A stretch of DNA of 64,000 nt from Acetivibrio alkalicellulosi (GTDB lineage Bacteria; Bacillota; Clostridia; Acetivibrionales; Acetivibrionaceae): positions 1,422,262 to 1,486,261 of the forward strand of contig VLTH01000002.1 in the NCBI GenBank assembly GCA_008125075.1, read 5' to 3'. The translations under genes were made by a program, and so were the position numbers. Shown here piece by piece: positions 8,319-16,608 of the stretch; positions within the stretch are counted from its first letter, which is position 1, and each line of letters begins with the position of its first letter. The notes under the pieces were generated by a model. That model was not told where the DNA came from. It ran no database searches and was given only the letters and a program-made list of their open reading frames with translations.

Positions 8319-10061
8319 ATGAAAAGAAAAATTTCATTGTTTTGTACAGTTTTATTGCTGGTAAGCTTGTTTAGTGCAGTAGCTACAGTTAATGCTGCTG
8401 TTTCTATGGGTGGATACGTTTGGAGTGCTCCATCTGGTTACCACACTGGAACTGTTTCTGTGACAAGCTCTGCCACAGGTTCTGTTACAGTTGAATTTAG
8501 AAATGTTGGTGACTCAGATGATGCTGCTGGATTAACAGCAGAAATACGTGAAAACTGGTCAAGTCATGATGCATTAAATTTAAAAATAACTAATAATTCA
8601 AATGCTAACTTAACACTAGGAGTTGGTATATCAACTGGTTCTGATTGGGTATGGCATGAGTCAGAATCAGTAGGTCTTCCAGCTGGAAGAACAAGAGACG
8701 TTTCTTTAAAACTTAAAGAACCTCTATGGAAAACTCAAGCTAGCACCTGGGCAAATACAGCTAAAATTGACGATATAGACAGTGTAATGAAAGTAGATTT
8801 TAAAATAATGAGTTTTGACAACAGTAGACCTAGTGGTTCATTGACAATATCAGACTGGGTACTTGGTGAACCAGCTCAAGGTCCAGGAGGAAGTCATAAT
8901 CCAAATCCTCCATCAATACCAGCAACAGGACAATTTCAAGTAGTCGGAAGCAATCTCTTTGATGCAAATGGTAACAATTTTATAATGAAAGGTATAAACT
9001 ATCCTCACACATGGTTTAAAAATGAGTATCCAGTTGCAATTCCTGCAATTGCAAATACAGGCGCAAATGCTGTAAGAATCGTTCTATCAAATGGAACAAA
9101 AGATGACTGGAGAAAAGATAGTGCTCAATCTGTAAAAACACTAATTGAATTGTGTGAACAATATAATTTAATTCCTATACTTGAAGTTCACGACCCCTTA
9201 GGAGTTGACAACATTGCTCCTCTAATGGCAGCTGTTGACTACTGGATAGAAATTAAAGATGTATTAATTGGAAAAGAAGATACCGTAATAATTAATATAA
9301 CTAACGAATGGTTTGGCTCATGGGATGGAGCTGGTTGGGCTCAAGGATATATGCAAGCTATACCAGCATTAAGACAAGCAGGCCTTACACACACTCTAAT
9401 GGTAGATGCTGCTGGTTGGGGACAATACCCTGCTTCTATTCATGACTACGGTATTGATGTATTTAATTCTGACCCATTAAAAAACACCATGTTCTCAATA
9501 CATATGTACGAATATGCAGGAGGAAATGCAGCACAAATTAAAAACAATATTGACAGAGTAATAAACCAAGGGCTTGCCGTATGTATAGGAGAATTTGGAT
9601 TCCAACATACAACTGGTGGTCAGACAAGAGATGTTGACGATGCTTATATACTAAGCTACACAAGAGAAGTTGGTGCAGGCTGGCTTGCATGGTCATGGAA
9701 AGGTAATGGAAGCCCAGTACAATACCTTGACTTATCAAATGACTGGGCTGGTACAAACCTTACTGATTGGGGCAACACAATTATAAATGGACCAAATGGA
9801 TTAAAGGAAAGTGCTGTTACTTGTACTGTATTTACAGGACAAGGCCCTACCAATCCAGTAATAAAATATGGTGATCTTAACGGAGATGGAAATATTGATT
9901 CAATAGACTATATGCTACTTAGAAGATATATTCTAGAAATAATAGATACACTTCCTAATATGGATGCTGCTGACTTAAATGGAGATGGAAAAGTTGATTC
10001 TACTGATGCTGTATTGCTCAGAAGATATATATTAGAGGTAATATCTGAATTCCCAAGATAA
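8319..10061 (+). CDS. GH5 beta-mannanase with dockerin
   Basis: A 580-residue cellulosomal endo-beta-1,4-mannanase. Signal peptide 1-26. Residues about 28-185 form a beta-rich module that looks like a carbohydrate-binding domain of a family I cannot name. A Pro/Asn linker follows to about 203. The GH5 catalytic barrel covers about 205-505, with acid/base E330 in NITNEWFG and nucleophile E425 in CIGEFGF; the RIVLSNG and EVHDPLG strands are typical of subfamily GH5_8 mannanases. The dockerin is at 517-578 with Ca loops GDLNGDGNIDSID and ADLNGDGKVDSTD. The ATG at 8319 follows AGGGAGAG; the open frame from 8280 has no ribosome site. A bidirectional terminator follows. Confidence 0.92.
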   Translation: MKRKISLFCTVLLLVSLFSAVATVNAAVSMGGYVWSAPSGYHTGTVSVTSSATGSVTVEFRNVGDSDDAAGLTAEIRENWSSHDALNLKITNNSNANLTLGVGISTGSDWVWHESESVGLPAGRTRDVSLKLKEPLWKTQASTWANTAKIDDIDSVMKVDFKIMSFDNSRPSGSLTISDWVLGEPAQGPGGSHNPNPPSIPATGQFQVVGSNLFDANGNNFIMKGINYPHTWFKNEYPVAIPAIANTGANAVRIVLSNGTKDDWRKDSAQSVKTLIELCEQYNLIPILEVHDPLGVDNIAPLMAAVDYWIEIKDVLIGKEDTVIINITNEWFGSWDGAGWAQGYMQAIPALRQAGLTHTLMVDAAGWGQYPASIHDYGIDVFNSDPLKNTMFSIHMYEYAGGNAAQIKNNIDRVINQGLAVCIGEFGFQHTTGGQTRDVDDAYILSYTREVGAGWLAWSWKGNGSPVQYLDLSNDWAGTNLTDWGNTIINGPNGLKESAVTCTVFTGQGPTNPVIKYGDLNGDGNIDSIDYMLLRRYILEIIDTLPNMDAADLNGDGKVDSTDAVLLRRYILEVISEFPR

Positions 10062-10078
10062 CACGTACATTAATTAAA

Positions 10079-10110
10079 AATCCCCTGCTTAGTTTTATCA
10101 GCGGGGGATT
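10079..10110 (+). terminator. bidirectional terminator between convergent genes
   Basis: An AATCCCC/GGGGATT stem with inner TGC/GC pairing and a loop of about 11 bases, flanked by TTCTTTTT on one strand and TTTTTAAT on the other. It lies between the mannanase and the aldo/keto reductase. Confidence 0.85.
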
Positions 10111-10123
10111 CTTCTTTTTAATT

Positions 10124-11347
10124 TTACTTCCCTAACTTCTTTTTGCGTGCAACTGCGCCCCTTAGCTTAAGAAACCTACCTGCAATAAAAAGTAAGGGTT
10201 TGCTCCACCATGGCTCCATAACTTTTACAGAATCTTTAAGTTCTTTAATTATTTTTATGTTTTGGGGACATACCTTTTCACATCTTCCACACCCAATACA
10301 ATTTGATGCAAGAAAATTTCTCCCCCCAAGAGCATCCCCTCCAAAAAACAAATATGATAAAATAGCTCGTTTCTTCTTAAAAAGGTGTAAAGTATTATAA
10401 TAGTTAAAGCAAAAGGGAATATTTACCCCTACAGGACAGGGAATACAATAACCACAACCTGTACATGGTACCTTCATAAGCCTTAAATATTCTTCCTTCA
10501 CCTCTTTGTAAATTTTTAGTTCATCTTGTGTAAGAGAGTTAGGAAATGCTTCGTTAGCCACTCTGATGTTTTCTTTTATATGATCTTCATCATTTAATCC
10601 TGACAAGGCAACTGACACCTGAGAATGATTCCAGATCCACCTTAATGCCCAATCCACATAGGATCTCTTTATCTCTGCCTTGTCCCATATCTTTTTAATT
10701 GATTCAGGCATTTTTCCAACAATGCTTCCACCTTTAAGTGATCCCATAACCGATACTCCTATACCCTTTGAGTGGGCATATTTAAGACCCTCAAGTCCAG
10801 CCTGATTATTCTCATCAATATAATTGTACTGTATTTGACAAAAGTCCCAATTATAATCATCTATAATTGTTTTAAAATCATATTTGTCACCATGATAGGA
10901 AAAGCCAATATACCTTATAACACCCTCTTGTTTCTTTTCTTCAAGAAATTTTAAAATCCCATCTGATTTTGCCTTCTCCCAACTCTTTGTATCTTGAATA
11001 GAATGAACCATATAAAAGTCAATGTATTCTGTCTTAAGCCTTTCAAGCTGAGCATTTAGAATTTTTTCCATATCCTTTCTTGAATTAACCATATATGGAG
11101 GCACTTTTGTAGCAATTAGTACTTTTTCTCTTACATTATTTTTTTCTAGTATTTTACCTAAAGCCGCTTCACTTCCTATATAAATGTATGCAGTATCAAA
11201 ATAGTTTACACCATTATTAATAGCAGTCATAATCTGGCTTTCTGTTTTTTCCATATCAATTTTTCGATTTTTATGTGGAAATCTCATACATCCATAACCT
11301 AATATGGATACATCAACTCCAGTACTTCCAAATTTTCTATACTGCAT
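10124..11347 (-). CDS. aldo/keto reductase with C-terminal 4Fe-4S domain
   Basis: A 407-residue cytoplasmic oxidoreductase. The N-terminal (beta/alpha)8 barrel shows LGYGCMRFP, the catalytic Asp/Tyr pair in YFDTAYIY, the lysine in IATKVPP and the His of YMVHSIQD. The C-terminal part carries two ferredoxin-like cysteine clusters, CTGCGYCIPC (with a following Pro) and CIGCGRCEKVC, each fit for a 4Fe-4S centre. This fused class is widespread in clostridia, and its electron donor may be ferredoxin as well as a nicotinamide. The substrate is unknown. GGAGTG precedes the ATG. It faces the mannanase convergently across a shared terminator. Confidence 0.92.
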   Translation of the reverse strand: MQYRKFGSTGVDVSILGYGCMRFPHKNRKIDMEKTESQIMTAINNGVNYFDTAYIYIGSEAALGKILEKNNVREKVLIATKVPPYMVNSRKDMEKILNAQLERLKTEYIDFYMVHSIQDTKSWEKAKSDGILKFLEEKKQEGVIRYIGFSYHGDKYDFKTIIDDYNWDFCQIQYNYIDENNQAGLEGLKYAHSKGIGVSVMGSLKGGSIVGKMPESIKKIWDKAEIKRSYVDWALRWIWNHSQVSVALSGLNDEDHIKENIRVANEAFPNSLTQDELKIYKEVKEEYLRLMKVPCTGCGYCIPCPVGVNIPFCFNYYNTLHLFKKKRAILSYLFFGGDALGGRNFLASNCIGCGRCEKVCPQNIKIIKELKDSVKVMEPWWSKPLLFIAGRFLKLRGAVARKKKLGK

Positions 11348-11508
11348 ATTAACACTCCAATATATAATTTTTTTGTATAATTTTTAAATTAGACATTCAT
11401 GCACAAAAAAACTCACAAAAGATGAAAAGCATAATGATAATAAACGTCCCTGTGAATGTGCCTGTTTATTCCTTATGGCAGGGGAAATCTAGTAGTAAGT
11501 CACCTTAA

Positions 11509-11542
11509 AACTACATCATCTAAAGAGTTTGCTAAGCGCAAA
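11509..11542 (-). repeat. family A hairpin, partial copy A4
   Basis: Only the second family A palindrome remains: TCTAAAGAGTTTGCTAAGCG pairs with the following AAACTCTTTAAGA, then AATAGTAT as in copy A1. It lies 30 bases past the purL stop and may serve as its terminator stem, although no T-run follows. Confidence 0.6.
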
Positions 11543-11571
11543 CTCTTTAAGAATAATAGTATATAACTTTG

Positions 11572-14500
11572 TTATTTAAAATACCTAACTCCTGCTTCAA
11601 ATATTTTTTGGTCTTTTTCACCTGGAATGTTCTTAATAACATTTGAGCCAATTCTCTCTGAATGACCCATTTTCCCTAAAATTCTGCCATCAGGACTTGT
11701 TATTCCCTCAACAGCTTCAAATGATCCATTTGGATTAAACTTTATATCATAGGTTGCATTATTATCAATATCTACATATTGAGTTGCAATTTGTCCGTTT
11801 TTCTCCATCATATCAAACACCTGTCTATTTGCAACAAATCTTCCTTCTCCATGAGAAACAGCAATTGAGTGTACATCGCCTAAACTTACATTATTAAACC
11901 AAGGAGACAAATTTGAAGTAATTTTTGTTTTCACAACACATGATACATGACGGCCTATAGTATTAAAAGTCAATGTAGGGCTGTCCTCTGAAAGATCGCG
12001 AATTTCTCCATAAGGCACAAGACCTAGCTTAATAAGTGCCTGAAAACCATTACATATGCCAAGCATAAGCCCATCACGCTTATTTAGAAGATTCATAACC
12101 GCTTCTTTTACAATAGGGTTTCTAAATGCTGTAGCTATAAATTTACCTGAACCATCAGGCTCATCACCGCCGCTAAATCCTCCAGGAATCATTATTATCT
12201 GCGAGTTATCAATTCTCTTTGCCATTTCATTTATAGAATCCTCGATTTGACTCGAGCTTAAGTTTTTGATTACAAAAACATCTACCATTCCACCTGCTTT
12301 TTCAAAAGCCTTTCTAGTATCATACTCACAGTTGGTACCTGGGAATACTGGGACAAAAATTCTTGGTTTTGCAAAGGATACACTTGCCTTTTTAGTGTTT
12401 TTTCCTGGATAATTGTACTTCTTTGGCTCATCATTCATCTTCTCTGTATTTGCAGGAAAAATCATTTCTAAAGGCTCATGCCACTTTTGACATAGCTTGT
12501 CTAAAGATAGCTTTTTATCTCTCACATCAATTGTCTTTTCTTCTTTAGTTATACCCAAAACTTTAAAATCAATATCTTCAAATAGTGAATTAACATCTTC
12601 ATTTTCGTTTAGTTCAAGTATTATCGAGCCATAATAAGGTTTAAAAAGCTCTATATCACTAATACTATCATCAAATTTAAAACCTATCATATTTCCAAAA
12701 CACATCTTGCTTATAGCTTCTGAGATACCTCCACCTCTTACGCTATGAGAAGATACTACTTTTCTCTTTTTGATAATTTCATTTATTTTTTCATATGTCT
12801 TTGTAAGGCCTTTAAAATCAGGTATACCCTGCTCGTCTATTTTAACTGTAACTAAAACCACCTTACTTCCACATCTTTTAAATTCTGTAGACACTGCATT
12901 ATTTACATCTATAACATCAACTGCAAAAGACACCAATGTTGGAGGCACATCCATATCTTTAAATGTACCTGACATACTGTCCTTTCCTCCAATTGCAGCA
13001 ATTCCAAGTTTCATTTGTGTGTAATATGCTCCTAATAATGCACTAAATGGTTTTCCCCACTTTACAGGATCTTTTCCAAGCTTCTCAAAATACTCCTGTA
13101 ACGTCAACCTAATAGTTTTGTAGTTTCCTCCCATTGCAACAACCTTTGCAACTGATTCTATAATTGCATACATTGCACCATGGAAAGGACTCCACCTTGA
13201 AATAAGAGGATTATATCCAAAAGTCATAACTGTTCCTGTACTTGTATCTCCTTCTTCTAAAGGAATTTTTGCAACCATACCTTCTGATGGACTTAATTGA
13301 TATTTACCTCCAAAAGGCATAAACACCGTTGATGCCCCAATTGTGCTGTCAAACATTTCAACGAGGCCTTTTTTACTTGATACATTTAAATTTTGCAGGT
13401 TATTAATCCACATTTCATTTATATCATCAATGCTTTTAGGAATTTTTTCAAAATAATTATTCTCTTTTAATGGAGCTTCAACTTTTACCTGGGCATTTTG
13501 CTTTACTCCATTTGTATTCAAAAACTCCCTGCTTACATTTACAATATCTTTGTCTCTCCATGACATAACTAATCTTGGTTCTAACGTTACTTGTGCCACA
13601 ACAGTTGCTTCAAGGTTCTCTTTTTGTGCCTCAGATATAAAAGCATCTGCCTTATCTTTTGAAACAACAACCGCCATCCTCTCCTGTGATTCAGATATAG
13701 CTATTTCTGTACCATCAAGACCTTCGTATTTCTTTGGCACCACATCAAGGTTAACTTTAAGACCATCTGCTAATTCACCAATTGCTACAGAAACTCCTCC
13801 TGCACCAAAGTCATTGCATCTTTTAATCATTGTACTTACTTCGGGTTTTCTGAAAAGACGCTGTATTTTTCTTTCTGTTGGTGGATTACCCTTTTGTACT
13901 TCTGCTCCACAAGTTAATAGTGATTCCTCGGTATGCTCCTTTGAAGAGCCTGTTGCACCACCACAACCATCTCTTCCTGTTCTTCCACCTAACAAGATAA
14001 TTAAGTCCCCTGCCTCTGGTTTTTCTCTAACTACATTTTTCTTTGGCGCAGCGCCTATTACTGCTCCTATTTCCATTCTTTTTGCAACAAAACCTTCATC
14101 ATATATTTCTTCAACCTGACCTGTAGATAGACCAATCTGATTTCCATATGAACTATATCCATGGGCAGCACCAGTTGTTATTTTTCTTTGAGGAAGCTTA
14201 CCTGGTATAGTATCTTTAACTGCTGTCCTTGGGTCGCCACTTCCTGTAACACGCATAGCTTGATACACATATGATCTTCCCGATAGAGGATCTCTTATTG
14301 CACCTCCTAAACATGTTGCAGCTCCACCAAAAGGCTCTATCTCGGTTGGATGATTATGGGTTTCATTTTTAAACATAACCAGCCAATCTTCTTCATTTCC
14401 ATCTACATCAACCTTTACTTCAATGCTACAGGCATTGATTTCATCTGATTCGTCTAAGTTATCAAGGATACCTTTCTTTTTAAGTTCCTTCATTGCAATG

Positions 14501-15339
14501 GTAGCCATGTCCATAAGACAAACATCTTTATGTCTATCTCCATAAACATACTCTCTTGATTTTAAATAACTGTTATAAGCTTCTATAATTGCACTGGTAT
14601 AATTCCCCTCTTCAATTTCTGCATGGGATATATTTGTTAAAAAAGTTGTATGTCTGCAATGATCAGACCAATATGTGTCTATTACCCTTATTTCTGTGAC
14701 AGTTGGATCTCTCTTTTCCGTATTCTTAAAATAATCCCTACAAAACTCGAGATCTTCTAGAGACATAGCAAATCCCATTTCATCACAAAAACTTTTCATC
14801 TGGCTTGCTGTCATATCTATAAAACCTTCTAATACCTTAACATCTAGAGGTACATTTACTTGAGTCTCTAAAGTCTCTGGTTTTTCCACTGAAGCTTCTT
14901 GAGATTCTACAGGGTTTATAAGGTAATCTTTTGCTTTTTCATATTCTAAATCAGATACCTCTCCCTCCAACACAAATATTTTTGCAACTTTTATTTGTGG
15001 TCTTTCGCCATGAGTAAGTATTTGAATACACTGTGAAGCTGAATCTGCTCTCTGGTCATATTGACCAGGTAAGTATTCTGTTGCTATCACCCTGTCATTA
15101 TCTTTTATTTTTATAGTTTCATCAAAAACCTCGTCTACAGGAGGCTCTGAAAATATTGTCCTCTTTGAGCTTTCATATTCCTCATCTGATATTCCTTCTA
15201 CATCATATCTATTAATAACTCTAACAGATTTAAGTTTACTTAGCCCTAGGTTTTCCTTTAAATCAGCAAATATTCTTTGACCTTCAACATCAAATCCCTT
15301 TTTCTTTTCAACAAAAATTCTTCTAACATTTGTACTCAT
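11572..15339 (-). CDS. purL: phosphoribosylformylglycinamidine synthase, fused type
   Basis: A 1255-residue enzyme of purine synthesis that converts FGAR, glutamine and ATP to FGAM. The order is an N-terminal PurS-like region, a linker, two AIRS-type ATP-binding halves (FKNETHNHPTEIEPFGGAAT; GGKDSMSGTF) and a C-terminal class I glutaminase with nucleophile Cys in LGICNGFQ and SHGEGRF. The length fits the single-chain FGAM synthase of some clostridia and of Proteobacteria, not the split PurS/PurQ/PurL set. AGAGGTG precedes the ATG. The gene stands alone and diverges from a LysR regulator 104 bases away. No purine riboswitch was recognised in that gap. Confidence 0.96.
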   Translation of the reverse strand: MSTNVRRIFVEKKKGFDVEGQRIFADLKENLGLSKLKSVRVINRYDVEGISDEEYESSKRTIFSEPPVDEVFDETIKIKDNDRVIATEYLPGQYDQRADSASQCIQILTHGERPQIKVAKIFVLEGEVSDLEYEKAKDYLINPVESQEASVEKPETLETQVNVPLDVKVLEGFIDMTASQMKSFCDEMGFAMSLEDLEFCRDYFKNTEKRDPTVTEIRVIDTYWSDHCRHTTFLTNISHAEIEEGNYTSAIIEAYNSYLKSREYVYGDRHKDVCLMDMATIAMKELKKKGILDNLDESDEINACSIEVKVDVDGNEEDWLVMFKNETHNHPTEIEPFGGAATCLGGAIRDPLSGRSYVYQAMRVTGSGDPRTAVKDTIPGKLPQRKITTGAAHGYSSYGNQIGLSTGQVEEIYDEGFVAKRMEIGAVIGAAPKKNVVREKPEAGDLIILLGGRTGRDGCGGATGSSKEHTEESLLTCGAEVQKGNPPTERKIQRLFRKPEVSTMIKRCNDFGAGGVSVAIGELADGLKVNLDVVPKKYEGLDGTEIAISESQERMAVVVSKDKADAFISEAQKENLEATVVAQVTLEPRLVMSWRDKDIVNVSREFLNTNGVKQNAQVKVEAPLKENNYFEKIPKSIDDINEMWINNLQNLNVSSKKGLVEMFDSTIGASTVFMPFGGKYQLSPSEGMVAKIPLEEGDTSTGTVMTFGYNPLISRWSPFHGAMYAIIESVAKVVAMGGNYKTIRLTLQEYFEKLGKDPVKWGKPFSALLGAYYTQMKLGIAAIGGKDSMSGTFKDMDVPPTLVSFAVDVIDVNNAVSTEFKRCGSKVVLVTVKIDEQGIPDFKGLTKTYEKINEIIKKRKVVSSHSVRGGGISEAISKMCFGNMIGFKFDDSISDIELFKPYYGSIILELNENEDVNSLFEDIDFKVLGITKEEKTIDVRDKKLSLDKLCQKWHEPLEMIFPANTEKMNDEPKKYNYPGKNTKKASVSFAKPRIFVPVFPGTNCEYDTRKAFEKAGGMVDVFVIKNLSSSQIEDSINEMAKRIDNSQIIMIPGGFSGGDEPDGSGKFIATAFRNPIVKEAVMNLLNKRDGLMLGICNGFQALIKLGLVPYGEIRDLSEDSPTLTFNTIGRHVSCVVKTKITSNLSPWFNNVSLGDVHSIAVSHGEGRFVANRQVFDMMEKNGQIATQYVDIDNNATYDIKFNPNGSFEAVEGITSPDGRILGKMGHSERIGSNVIKNIPGEKDQKIFEAGVRYFK

Positions 15340-15443
15340 TTTTTACACCTCTTTTTAACCTATACTTTTTTCAAGTTATATTATAATATTATATCATGAA
15401 TAAGTAAAATTAATATTTTTAATAATAATTATTAGAGGTGCTT

Positions 15444-16325
15444 ATGGATATTAACTTTGAATTATATAAGGTATTTTATCATACTGCTAAAAACGAAAGT
15501 TTCTCATATGCAGCACAAAAGCTTCATGTTTCTCAATCTGCAGTGAGTCAATCTATAAAAAACCTAGAGGACAAACTAAATACCCAGCTTATTTTTAGAA
15601 AAACCAGAGAAATTAAGCTTACACCTGAAGGAGAAATTCTTTTTAAACACATAGAACAGGCCTATAATTTTATTAAATCAGCAGAAAATAAAATACTGCA
15701 GTGGCAGACCCTTGAAAGAGGTGAAATTAGAATAGGTGTAAGTGATACAATATGTAAATACTATCTTGTACCTCATATTCAAAAATTTATATCAAAATTC
15801 CCTAAAGTTAAGATACATGTTGTAAACAGGACATCCCAACAAATTCAAGATATTCTTAAGGAAGGCTTAATTGATTTTGGAATTGTCACATTACCAGTAG
15901 ATGATAAAGTGCTAGATGTTAGTGAATTCATTACTGTTAAAGACATTTTTGTAGCCTCAGACAAATTTCATAACCTTAAAAATAAAAAAATTAGTATTGA
16001 AGAGCTATTAAAGTATCCCCTTCTGATGCTAGATAAAAGTACTTCTACTCGACGAAACGTAGACTCAATTTTATTAAAAAAAGGACTTAATATTCTTCCT
16101 GAAATTGAGCTAGAGAGTATTGATCTTTTGCTGGAATTTGCAAAAATCGGTTTAGGAATAGCTCTTGTATTAAAAGAGAGTGCTAGTGACATTATAAAAA
16201 ATGATCAACTATTTGAGGTTCAATTAAATGAAGAAGTATCTTTAAGAAAATTAGGTATAATTACAATAAGAAATGTCCCTCTCTCAAGAGCCTCTTTAGA
16301 ATTTATTCATAGCTATAAAAAGTAA
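15444..16325 (+). CDS. LysR-family transcription regulator
   Basis: A 293-residue regulator. Residues about 1-60 form the winged helix-turn-helix (FSYAAQKLHVSQSAVSQSIK, then LEDKLNTQLIF), followed by the linker helix and a two-lobe effector-binding domain starting near IRIGVSDT. LysR proteins usually act as tetramers and often regulate a divergent neighbour; here that would be purL across a 104-base gap, an unusual target that remains inference. The ATG at 15444 follows AGAGGTG; a GTG inside the ribosome site at 15438 would add two codons. A family B mobile element begins four bases past the stop codon. Confidence 0.9.
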   Translation: MDINFELYKVFYHTAKNESFSYAAQKLHVSQSAVSQSIKNLEDKLNTQLIFRKTREIKLTPEGEILFKHIEQAYNFIKSAENKILQWQTLERGEIRIGVSDTICKYYLVPHIQKFISKFPKVKIHVVNRTSQQIQDILKEGLIDFGIVTLPVDDKVLDVSEFITVKDIFVASDKFHNLKNKKISIEELLKYPLLMLDKSTSTRRNVDSILLKKGLNILPEIELESIDLLLEFAKIGLGIALVLKESASDIIKNDQLFEVQLNEEVSLRKLGIITIRNVPLSRASLEFIHSYKK

Positions 16326-16329
16326 GCTA

Positions 16330-16529
16330 GGTGTATATTATTTAAGTAAAGAAAAACATGGGATAAAGATTGTAAATCAAGTTGTAGAGCCTGTTAATGG
16401 GACGAGGAAAGAGAAAACATCCTTCTTCGCGAAGGATGTTTTGTAAAGTCCCCTAGGAGCATTTACAGGCTCTAGACTGCCCAGCTTAAGTTTCTAAAAT
16501 GTTTTTCTTCATATTCACTAAATACACCC
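16330..16529 (+). mobile_element. family B 200-bp element, copy B1
   Basis: Exactly 200 bases with imperfect terminal inverted repeats (GGTGTATATTATTTAAGTAA and GGGTGTATTTAGTGAATATG, read inward). The core is a nested fold: GAGCCTGT/ACAGGCTC (16387-16394 with 16465-16472), GGGAC/GTCCC (16399-16403 with 16448-16452) and a 12-bp stem AAAACATCCTTC/GAAGGATGTTTT (16414-16425 with 16431-16442) closed by TTCGC. It has no coding capacity. It matches copy B2 in length, order and ends. No target duplication is seen here. Confidence 0.8.
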
Positions 16530-16544
16530 TTTTCTCAGAGCCTA

Positions 16545-16595
16545 TTTGACACTAAATAGGACCTAAAGTGTAGTAGTAGAAGTTATATTTTAAGC
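16545..16595 (+). repeat. family C palindrome, partial copy
   Basis: GCCTATTTGACACTAAATAG followed by GACC, GTAGTAG and AGAAGTTATATTTTA, the right half of family C. It sits between the B1 element and the htpG stop. Confidence 0.6.
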
Positions 16596-16608
16596 CTTCT
16601 TAAACAAG

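Noticed and set aside
13550-14119. 189-codon plus-strand open frame inside purL
   Set aside because: It is antisense to a well-conserved purL region, has no ribosome site, and its composition is that of the complement of purL.
15340-15443. Possible purine riboswitch before purL
   Set aside because: The gap is only about 100 bases and I see no purine-riboswitch core or expression platform.
16395-16412. GACGAGGAAAG in family B resembles the RNase P RNA P4 strand
   Set aside because: The other conserved RNase P regions are absent and the element is only 200 bases; chance or convergent motif.
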